DNA from: Ophiodon elongatus
Taxonomy: Eukaryota > Chordata > Actinopteri > Perciformes > Hexagrammidae
Direction of reading: 5' to 3'
Length of the DNA stretch: 64,000 bases
NCBI GenBank assembly: GCA_016806645.1
Contig: JACSYO010002062.1
Location: forward strand, 2,299,501-2,363,500
Shown: piece by piece, positions 46,101 through 58,100 of the stretch
How positions within the stretch are numbered: position 1 is the first letter of the stretch
Layout: every line of letters starts with the position of its first letter
Made by a program: the position numbers and the translations under genes
The notes under the pieces: generated by a model
What the model was told of the DNA's origin: nothing
Seen by the model: only the letters and a program-made list of their open reading frames with translations
Databases searched by the model: none

Positions 46101-49100
46101 AATGTAATCAGAAAGCGAACACAGGTGCTTTGCTTGCCGTGTGTGCATTCGTCTCTGAGCTCAGTGGAAGGTGCGTACGCACTTTGCTCAATGACGTCCA
46201 TTTCCAGTCAGCGACTATTATGTTTCTCTGAGGGAAATGAGGGCTGTCAAACTTAATCAAATCTTTACAAACGCAAAACAGAGTCACAGATGATGAGGAC
46301 ATGAGCGCTGGGTAAGGACTCCTCCGCATGGCCGCCGTGGAGACGGGCACTATTGGCAAGTGATGACTAAGAGTGCTCAACCGGCGTGTGACCGGGATGA
46401 GGGGGCGTACAGGACCTACCGTCTGGAACCTGCACCTCTCTGTAGCGAATCAGCTGGCTTGGGAGGAGGGGCTTTGTGTGAGCATGCTGGATGAGCGCGT
46501 CCTCCAACATTTGAATCATGCCAAGAGCAGACTAGAGACGAAAAACAAGGGAGGGAAAATAAAACTTTAGTCCTCGAAAACAATATTGTGAAGGAAAATT
46601 CTATTCTCAGGAACATATTAGTTAAGTTACAAATTCTTGGATAGACCTAATCCCCAGAGCTAAAAGTCACATATCTGTGACACACACTTTCCCTTCACCT
46701 GGCTTCTATTTCAGGGAGGGATATTTCATGTAATTTCCCCAGAATTGCTTTGAGATTTCCCAACAGGCTGCGTTAAGCTATGTGGGGTTCTACAAGAGCA
46801 GAATTAAATGGTCTTGACATTGGAACCTTTCCACCTTAAATTTGTTGATTAGATTGCTAATTGATGGTCAAATTGGTAATGCACATGAAGACTAGGAGGT
46901 TAGCTTGATATATATAAGTACATGGGATGGACTTGAGATAACTAAGGGATTTAGAGGTTTTTTTGGTGGGAATTTGACTGCACCAGTGTCAATGTATTCA
47001 CAGAAAAAGTTGTGCTTGTGGAACAAACTTTCATCAATTAAATGGGAGAGGTACGTGTATGCATGGTAATAGGTTTAGCTGTTCTTGCAACAAAACAACA
47101 AGGATGTAATTAAAGCTATCTTTTATAGCTTTATAAAATAGATGTTTTACTGTAACATTTCCTGCCTTGTTATTGCCCCCTTTGCTAACATTAATAAGTA
47201 CAAATGTCCCATCAAAACATCACTACATGATTTGTCATTTATCACACAGCCTCATATTACAAGGCTACTTTGCAAAACTGCTTGGTCATTTCTTGCTCTG
47301 GCAGTCATGTTTTTAAGGACTTAGATGGTTTAATACATTCATACCTCGCTGATTGCTTATTAGAGTATGTTCCAAACCGTTCCGTAGGTCGTCTAGCAGT
47401 GGCTTGCGCAATGTGCCCAAAATGACTTACAAAAACATATGTTGAAGCAGCCTTCTGTTGTTATGCACCAAAGGTTTGGAACAAACTCCAATCACAAAAA
47501 AGTCAAGCACCTTCTGTTGAAAGCTTTAAAAAATGATTCCACCTCTTTCTAACATTGTTATTTTATATTTCTAAGTTATTTTTGTAGGATTTCTTTAATA
47601 TCTTTAATTTTCAACTTGTTTTTATAACTAGTATCATTATTATACTTTGTATCTCTTAAGGATATTATTTTTTTGTTATCATTACAAGGAGTCAGGTGGG
47701 TGCTGTGACAGCTGGGACCTCATAAAAAGTGAAACTTGATCACAAGATCTTAGAGGTTTTTGAATATAATCCTCTGTGATATAATAGGAAGGCAAGATAA
47801 AAGGCAGAATGTGTGAAATGTTTGAGAGTAAAAAAGTATTCAATATTCGTCTGAGAAAAAGCATATTTTACAAAACTTATCTAAAAAACAAGTAAAAACA
47901 ATGACAAACCTCCCTGGGGATGTTGCCATGGAGAAGGGCTTCAATATGTAACCGTGACAATAGCTGAGGTATGAAGGCCTTGAGGCGTGGGAGAGTCACA
48001 TCTGGAATACAGAAAACAGAAATCAAACAGCAATTTCCCAAACTGCTATCAAGTATGAATAAGGGGGGGGTGGGGTGGGGGGGGACGGAATAACTTGTGT
48101 GTGGGGATTTTGTTGCACAGCATTCCTCTCGCAAACATGACAAAAAGCAGTCAAACATTAGACGATCGTGACTGACTGACACGCGCACACGCGATTAAAT
48201 AGTTTGGTTTTTTTCCTCAAAAGTCTACACACAATACCCCATAATGACAAAGTGAAAAAAGTTTGCGTTCAATTTTTTGCAAAACTATTACAAATAAAGA
48301 CCGAAAATATAACGCGTACATAAGTATTCAAAGCCTTTGCTCAATACTTTTCTGAAGCACCTTCGGCAGCAATTACAGCCTCAAGTCGTTTTGAGTATGA
48401 TGCTACAAGCTTGGCACACCTATTTATGGGCAGTTTTTCCCCCATTCTTCTTTGAAGGACCCCTCAAGCGTCGGTGCACAGCCATTTTCAGATCTCTCCA
48501 GAGATGTTCAAGCGGGTTCAAGTCTGGGCTCTGGCTGCGCCACTCAAGGACATTCACAGAGTTGTCCCAAAGCCACTCCTTTGTTACCTTGGCTGTGTGC
48601 TTTGGGTTGTTGTCCTATTGGAAGATGAACCTTTGCCCCAGTCTGGGGTCCAGAGCGCTCTGGAGCAGGTCTTCATCAAGGATGTCTCTGTACATTGCTG
48701 CATTCATCTTTCCTTCGATCCGGACTAGTCTCCCAGTTCCTGCCGCTGAAAAACATCCCCACAGCATGATGCTGCCACCACCATGCTTCACTGTAGGGAT
48801 GGTGTTGGCCAGGTGATGAGCGGTGCTTGGTTTCCTCCAGTCATGACGCTTGGCATTCAGGCCAAAAAATTCAATCTTTGTTTCATCAGACCAGAGAATT
48901 TTGTTTCTCATGGTCTGAGAGTCCTTCAGGTGACTTTTGAGAAACTCCAGGCGGGCTGTCATGTGCCTTTTACTGAGGACCATACAGGCCTGATTGGTGG
49001 AGTGCTGCAGAGATGGTTGTCCTTCTGGAAGGTTCTCTCTTCACAGAGCAACGCTGGAGCTCTGCGACCATCGGGTTCTTGGTAACCTCCCCGACTAAGG

Positions 49101-52100
49101 CTATTCTCCCCCGATCGCTCATTATGGCCGGGCGGCCAACTCTAAGAAGAGTCCTGGTGGTTCTAAACGTATTTTTCTGTACCCTTCCCCAGATCTGTGC
49201 CTCGATACAATCCTGTCTCGGAGGTCTACAGACAATTCCTTGGACTTCATGGCTTGGTTTGTGCTCTGACATGCACTGTCAACTGTGGGACCTTATATAA
49301 ACAGGTGTGTGCCTTTCCAAATCATGTCCAATCAACTGAATTTACCACAGGTGGACTTCAATAAAGTTGTAGAAATATCTCAAGTATCATCAGTGGAAAC
49401 AAGATGCACCTGAGCTCAATTTTGAGTGCCATGGCAAAGGCTGTGAATACTTATGTACTTGTGATTTTTTCATTTTTATTTTTCATAGATCTGTAAAAAT
49501 TTAAATTTTCTTTTTTCCATCCATTGTCATCCGCTTATCCGGGGTTGGGTCGCGGTGGCAGCAGGCCTAGCAGGCCAAACCAGGCTAATCCCTCCAGCGT
49601 GTTCTGTGTCTTCCCCGGGGTCTCCTACCAGTTGGGCGTGCCTGGAAAACCTTTAACGGGAGGCGTCCAGGAGGCATCCTGATTAGATGCCCGAACCACC
49701 TTAGCTGACTCCTTTCGATACAAAGGAGTAGCGCCTCAACTCCGAGTTCCCTCCTGATGTCCGAGCTCCTTACCTTATCTCTAAGGCTGAGCCCGGCCAC
49801 CCTACGGAGAAAACTCATTTCGGCCACTTGTATCCGAGACCTCGTTCTTTCGGTCACGACCCAGAGTTTGTGACCATAAGTGAGGGTCGGAACGTAAACC
49901 GCCTGGTAAATTGAGAGCCTCGCCTTTCAGCTCAGCTCCCGCTTCACCAAGACGGTCTGGTGCAGCGCCCATTTTACTGCTGCAGCCGCACCGATCCGTC
50001 GGTCGATCTCCCGCTCCATCTTACCCTTACTCGTGAACAAGACCCCGAGATACTTGAACTCCTTCGCTTGCGGTAGGCACTCTGTCCCCACCTGGAGGGA
50101 GCAATCCACCGGTTTCCGGCAGAGCACCATGGCCTCAGATTTGGAGGTGCTTACCCTCATCCCGCAGCATCACACTCGGCTACAAATCGCCCTAGTGAAT
50201 GCTGGAGGTCATGGTCCGAAGAGGCCAACAGGACCACTTCATCTGCGAACAGCAGAGAGGCGATCATGAGACCCCCGAACCCGACGTTCTCCTCCTCCCT
50301 CCGGCTGCGCCTAGATATCCTATCCATGAAAGTCACGAACAGGACCGGTGATGAAGGGCAGCCCTGGCGGAGGCCAACACCCACCGGGAACGTGTCTGAC
50401 TTATTGCCGAGAATACGAACACAGCTCCTACTGCGGTCGTACAGAGACCGGATGGCCCGTTGTAACGGGTCCGGCACCCCATACTCCCGCAGAACCCCCC
50501 ACAAAAAACCCAGAGGGACCTGGTCGAAAGCCTTCTCCAAGTCCACAAAACACATGTAGACTGGTTGGGCAAACTCCCAGGACCCCTTCAGTAGTCTTGC
50601 GAGGGTAAAGAGCTGGTCCACTGTTCCACGACCGGGACGGAATCTGCACTGCTCCTCTTGAATCTGAGGTTCGACAATCGGTCAGAGCCTCCTTTCCAGC
50701 ACCCTGGCATAAGCTTTCCCCGGGAGGCTGAGTAGTGTGATACCCCGATAATTCGAGCACACTGTCCGGTCCCCCTTTTTGAAAATGGGAATCACCACCC
50801 TGGTCTGCCAGTCCATGGGCACTGTTCCCGACCCCCATGCGACATTGAAAAGGCGTGTCAGCCAAGACAGCCCAACAACGTCCAGCGCCTTCAGCATCTC
50901 AGGGTGGATATCAGCCACCCCCGGCGCCTTGCCACCAAGGAGCTTTTTGACTACCTTAGTGGCCTCTGCCAAGGATATGGGTGCGACACCATCCCCCCCC
51001 CCTTTGAGTTCCTCAAAGTAATCTTTCCACTGCCCGACGATGTCCGGGTCAGCAGCTCCCCCCCTGCGCTGAGCACAGCCTGGGGTAGGCCCTACTTTCC
51101 CTTTCTGAGCCATCAGATGGTTTGCCAGAAACTCCTTGAGGCCAACCGAAAGTCATTCTCCATGACCTCCCCGAACTCCTCCCATGCCCGAGTTTTAGCA
51201 TCCGCGACCACCGCAGCTGCAGCCCTTCTGGCCTGCCGGTACCTCTCAGCTGCTTCAGGAGACCCCTGAGCCAACCAGGCTCGAAAGGCCTCCTTCTTCA
51301 GCCTGACGGCTTCCCTCACCCCCGGTGTCCACCACCGGGTTCTCGGGTTGCCGCCACGACAGGCACCGGTGACCTTCAGACCACAGCTCCTAGCAGCCGC
51401 GTCCACAATAGAGGCTTTGAACATGGTCCACTCGGATTCCATGTCCCCAGCCTCCCTTGGGATGTGTGAGAAGTTCTTCCGGAGGTGGGAGTTGAAGACC
51501 TCCCGGACAGGATCCTCCGCCAGACGTTCCCAGTTCACCCTCACTACACGTTTGGGCTTGCCGGGTCTTTCCAGCAGATTCCCCCGCCATCTGAGAAAAC
51601 TCACCACCAGGTGGTGATCAGTTGACAGCTCTGCTCCTCTCTTCACCCGAGTGTCCAAGACATACGGCCACAGATCAGATGAAATGATTACAAAGTCGAT
51701 TATTGATCTACGGCCTGAGGTGTTCTGGTACCAGGTACACTCATGAGCCACCTTATGTTCAAACATGGTGTTAGTTATGGACAAACCGTGGCTAGCACAG
51801 AAGTCCAACAGCGAGACACCACTCGGGTAAGCCGTTCCTCCCAATCACCCCCCGCCAGGTTTCTCTGTCATTGCCCACATGAGCGTTGAAGTCTCCCAGG
51901 AGAACTATGGAGTCAGCAGGAGGCGCCCTTTCCAGGACCCCTCCCACCGACTCCAAGAAGGTCAGATACTCCGAACTGCTGTTTGGTGCATAGGCACAAA
52001 CAACAGTCATAGCCTTACTCCCCGCAACCCGCAGGCGCAGAGAGGCAACCCTCTCGTTCTCCGGGGAGAACTCCAACACGGCGGCGCTCAGCCGGGGGCT

Positions 52101-55100
52101 TGTGAGTATCCCCACTCCTGCCCGGCGCCTCTCACCCTGGGCAACTCCAGAAAAGGACAAAGTCCAACCCTTCTCCAGGAGCTTGGTTCCAGAGACAGTG
52201 CTGTGCGTGGAGTTGAGGCCAACTATATCTAGCTGGTACAAGCTCCACCTCCTGCACCAGCTCCGGCTCTTTCCCCGCTAGCGAGGTGACGGTCCACGTC
52301 CCTAGAGCTAGTCTATGCTGCCGGCGATCAGCTCGCCCAGGCCACCTGCCCGGCCCACCGCCCGGTCCACATAGCACCCGGTGATCGGCTCGCCCAGGCC
52401 CCCTGCCCGGCCCACATAGCACCCGACCCCGATGCGTATCCCTGCGGGTGGTGGGTCCACAGGGTGGCTGCTCCATGATGTTTCTTCGGGCTGAGCCCGA
52501 CCGGGCCCCATGGGCGAAGGCCCGGCCACCAGACGCTCGCCGGCAAGCTCTCCTCCTGGGTCTGGCTCCGGGATGGTTCCCCGGTTTCCCTGGTCCGGGT
52601 GAGGTGGCTGAAGTCCGTGTGCTGCTGTTCATCGGAGTTTTTTGAACCGGTCTTAGTCTGGGCTCTCCCCTGAGACCTGTTTGCCTTGGGAGACCCTACC
52701 AGGGGCTGATGCCCCGGACAACATAGCTCCCAGGATCACTGAGCCACTCAAACTCCTCCACCACATTTAGGTGGAGATTCACAGAGCAATTTCCTTTTTT
52801 CATGTTATCATTATGGGGTATTGTGTGTAGAATGTTGAGGAAAAAATGAATTTAATCCATTTTGGAATAAGGCTTTAGCATAAAATGTGGAAAAAGTGAA
52901 GCGCTGCACTGTATTCAACCACATACAGCTACTATGGACTTCAGTGAACTCTGTTTGGACCACAGTCGAAAAAGAAGGGGGCTAATAAGCACAGGGGTAT
53001 GGGACTTTGAGACGGAAGTAAAGAGAGAAAGGGAAAGATTAAGAGAATCCATCCTCACCATCTAGAGCCTCTCTTAGCTCGTCTTTGGTCCAAGCAACCT
53101 CAGTCATTAGTAGACGGAGGTAGTACATGGCGTGCTGGTGAGGCTGCTCGGCTCTGAAGTTATTCAAAGACCTCATGTACTGCGGGGAAACGGAGAAGGC
53201 AAAGTCAGTTCAACATCGACACTTTATAACCGGGATTTATCAAGATGACGACTACTATTTATTTCTCTTGTGCTGCAACGTAGGTTGTGTAGGTTCAATA
53301 AATTGCAAGTCATCCGTTTAATCGATCACGACTCATCACAACTTTGTACGGATGATGGAGTTCCAGTCAGAGCTTACCGCTTCTTTGATGATGTCAAAAC
53401 GCTTCTCATCTATCTCAAAGTTGGCCATCTTCTCAACGATCTTCTCCAGCAGGATGTGCTGTTTGTCACTGTAACCTTTAACGGACAGCTGCGGCCGACA
53501 GAGAGAGGACAGATGGTACATTATTAACAGACAGAAAGGTGAGCCTGAAACTACATCTTCATTTGTTGACTTGGAAGGTTTTGACCCATTTCTTTATTAG
53601 GTGTGGAATTAGTGGCTGACCAGACGAATGTCAAGAAAAGCCCATCCCTCCGCCACTTAAGATAAATCACACAATTTACAAAAGACATCCCAAAATATCT
53701 AGTTGTATACATACATACATACATACATACATACATACATACATGCCTTAAATGTTCAAATTAACTTCAAACTAAAAATGTGGAAGAACATACATATTAA
53801 AAAAAGGGCAATATTACAATATTAACTGTTACACTGCTGAACAGCATGCTGGGTACAGCTCGCTCTCAGTCGTCGTTCGTGTAAACTTTTGCGCCCAAAT
53901 GACGCTAATACTCTAGCGTTGCTGGGGGATGCAACTATGTCCCAGCAGGTGTATTGCTCAGCACCCAAGGAGGCGCTGTGTCGAGTGTGAAGTGGTTTGG
54001 ATGAGCGGTTCCCGAGAAAGCTACAAGCAGCAACACTGGAGGCCAAGCAAACGTTGTAGAGGCACGTTTCGAACGGACACTGCACTAGTTTAAAAATAAA
54101 ACAGTCAAGGTTATTTAAAGCCTCTACTTTGCAATGTCATCGGAGCCTCGTGGCCCTTCATGATTCAGCAAAACCTCCAGCTGCACGGCTATGCTCTCAG
54201 ACTCATCCCATTCCTCCCCACTTGATGTCGCGGGGATCCCTGCGGTGACACCTATTAAATGTAATCTCCCCTAACATCGTTAACCTTGACAAACGCCCGG
54301 CCAGCCACACCAATACGGCTGACTCAAATCACTTGCAGCCCATCACAAGACTACACAGATAGTGTGCTGGATAGCTGTCTCTACGGGCACACGGCAATCA
54401 TGAATTCACAGGTGAGAGGAAGCTACAGAATGCGGGTCACTAGGTCACGTGACAGAGGGTGAAGAGTGTTAGTAAAGGAAGTTAGGAAGCTGAAAAGAAA
54501 AAGAGCAAAACACCACCACCACCGCAAACCAGTTTCATTCATAGGTAAGCTGCTACTTTGCTGTGCAACATTAAATCCCTGAAAGAGACAAACAGTTGAG
54601 AAAACTACTGTATTCATGAATTGGGGAAATAAAGAAGTTGTCCGATTGGGCAAGTAGCGTGTAACCATGTCCATCAAACGTCCTGGATACGGATCTACTT
54701 CCAACGTCCTTTGTGCACTCGCATCAGCAGAAATGTGACAAGAAATACGCCAGAGAATCTGCATCATTTGGCTTTATTTTATTTACTACCAGTCTGACAC
54801 TAAAACAATAGAAGCGAGAGAATGGCAGCCAAACGACCAAACAATAATTAGAGAGAGTGGGTAAAATCGTGCCATCATCCAGTCCTTATCTCATTCTCCT
54901 TTTAAATGCACATGCACTGCAATTTCCCTGAATGAATCTGTAATATCAGTCACTCATGCATCCTTGAATGAAACAGCCAGGAGTCAGTAGAGACTTTAAA
55001 GTCTCACACATCAGGTTGGAGGAACAGGACACACAGCACTTCACATAATCAAACTGAGCGCAAAAAAAGCCATTTCCACAGTGTCAAAGCCTCTGCTGGC

Positions 55101-58100
55101 ACCTCCACTTCCCTTCAGACTTCAAATGGCTTACTTACGAGGATGGCATTCATCCCTGAGGCTACGCCATACACCAGCCCTGCCAGGCGGGCTGCATATG
55201 TATACTCGTTTAAATCATCCTTCAGTAACCTGAGTAGCAAGAATGCCATGTTGCAGTGCAGGGGATCTGTATATAGGTAGCGACTAATGGAAGGAAAAAA
55301 ATAAACAAAAAAAATAAATACATGTGCGTTGGAAATGAGGGGTTGTCCAAAAAAATAAAAAATACACAAGACAATGCAAGAATGATGAGAAGAGTATGTA
55401 TATGCAGCCTTATGACCAGTTTTCTGTCTGGAAAAAACTGTCTCCATCAGATCAACCTTTAAAATCATCACGCCACTTTACCTGATGCGATGAGCAAATT
55501 TACATTCAACCCACAAAACATCTTACTGAGAGAAATGAAAATGATTCGGTATGCCCGACAACGTGAGAAAAGAATTACCCCAAGCAGTCAAAGGGGTTTT
55601 GCGGGAGGTGGATGAAGAAAAAAAGGGAAGAAAGAATTGATGAAGGAGGAAGAGGAAGATGCAGACAGAACACAGGCTAGACCAGCCAGGTCTGGGTTTT
55701 AAAGTTTTCTGAAAATCATTTTCTTTTTAACTGCATGGATGTAAACCATGAGTTATGTCTGAAATTGTCAGGTAGTTTGACAATATAGACAATGGTCATA
55801 TCAGACATTTCTAAACTCTCATCATTAATTGTATCATTCTGTGTTAAAATCTTCCAATCTGGCAGTGCAGACGTCTTAAAGCTACCTGTCAAAACCAGGC
55901 CTGGCTGAGCCTCAGTAGCCCAGTCTGAGGAAGATTGAGGTTGGAGACATAAGGTCTGGGATGCAGCGTGAGGTCGATGGGGAGGGATTTTGAATACTTA
56001 CATACATCCCATAGACGGTATTTTGGAGGTCATAGTTCAAGCCGGCTAGCTCGGCTGCATATGCATACTCGTTGAGGGAGTCCTTGAGGAGCTCAAGGTA
56101 TAAATATGCCATGTTACAATGCAGTGGGTCCACATAAGCAAAAGGGCTGTGGAGAAAACGGCAGCGGTCAAACAAAGCACAGAAACAAAGCGTAGAGATG
56201 TTGGTCTCTACATCCTACATTTTCTCATAGTAGGAGCTGATGGTATTACAAAATGCCGTAGAGAACGTGGCTCTACACTTTAACATATCTATAGTCAGTG
56301 AGCCATTTGAAGGGGATGCTATGCAAGTAAAATATGAAAAAGAAATTACAGGACCAAAAGAGTTGATCATGGGGCGGTTTGCCAGTCACGAACTAACCAG
56401 GTCCTCCCAGTGTTACAAATCGATAAATTGCCGACTACCTCTAGACACGTTTCTGCACTTTTTCGTTGGAGGATTACTTTTAAATATTACTACTCATGTT
56501 TTACGTGCATTGTATTAGTAACAGTTAAGTTCCTTAAGTTCCAGCTTAACTACAAAAGGTTCAGTTAGTACGCACCTGAAGAACTCAAAGTTCAGGCAAG
56601 CCTTGGGCAGGAAGAACTTGTCATCCTGCTTGAACCACACCTTGCTCATAGCAGTGTCCTAGAAGAAATGAACACCACACACAGGCAATTCTTATTTTCA
56701 TTTTCAAGTCCATTCTGTTCAAAGATAATTGTTTGCAGTCCCTGGAAATGAAAAGTCAGCTACACGCCACAAGTAGAGAGTGATTATTTGCCTCATCATA
56801 AATTCAACAAAGGGTTAGGGGTTAGGGTTGATATGAACAGATTCCACAAGAGTCGTCGAGCAATAAAAGAAAAAAGGCTTTTAGTTGGCCTTTCCTCAGA
56901 GTGGAATAAGTACGCTGGTGTGAATATCTTAGATCCTCTGATCTTGACATGATGGCAACTGCAGTACTAAATGCTTTAGGTCTCAATCATAATACCATAT
57001 TGGCATATGAAAGCACAACAGAGGTGTTTAACAATATACAGTAGGTAATGAAGAGCAACAACACATTGAGTACTTTGATGGAGCTATGCAGCAAAAACAC
57101 TTGCCTTGATTAAAGTGGGGACGGGTGGAGAGTCTTTCTCAAGAGGGTAGATCTCGAAGTTGGTCGGGATGAACTCGTTTTTCATGGGCAATTTGAACTT
57201 ATTGTTGAGGTCTGCGCTTGCCCATTTCTGAAACACAGGCATATAACAAACAGAGTTATAATTTACCTTGACACAATACAAATTTTTACTCAATGGACTT
57301 TGACCGCATCATAATGTAACTCGATGAAACCTCCGTTAACAGCCGTTAGCTCGGTTATTTAGCCAAGCAGAACTGTGCTGCCCACCGGCTGAGAAATGGG
57401 GTGGACAAGTCACATGTGGAACCGCAGGTGTGTAGTGGTAGTTTGCATATGTGCAGTGCGGCTCGGGTTTCGAGTGACACGTGTTGTTGTTCCCGTGTCG
57501 CGTGAATGAGGTGATAAATAATACGATACCCGATCCTGCACCTTGGGCTGTATCGGAGGTATTTACGATATCAGTATCGGTATAGCAGCAACTTTAACTA
57601 TGACTGCAGTGATTCACCTCAAGAGACTCCTCAGAGATGGCCTCCTGTTTGTACTGCGTGCCGTACCACTCTTCTGTCTTGTTTGTTTGCCCTTCAAACG
57701 ACTTTGACACCACTGCAACTCTGGGGGGGAAAAAAAAAAAGAAGAGAACCACTTTACAAAAGACACAAAAACCTCTCTGTCAGAGCTGATTGGATACTCT
57801 CTTTCTGTAACCACAGCATCACTTTAATGATGCTACCTGATTTGCTATAACTTCACTCACAGCTGCTGGAATGAGACTGATACATGAGGAAACACCGCCA
57901 TGATTTCAAAGTAGTGCTGGCAAAATGGCAAGGTTAAAACAGCCACTTTAGTAATGGACGGCACTGGCACGTGAACTGTTAGGGTGAGCCAATGAGGGCA
58001 TTTAGTCTCCACCTCGGGAAGCATTAAGAAATGGACTAGTTACAAGTCTGCACTTTGCTAGAATCAAGTAGCATCCCATAAAATGTATTACAGTTACACT

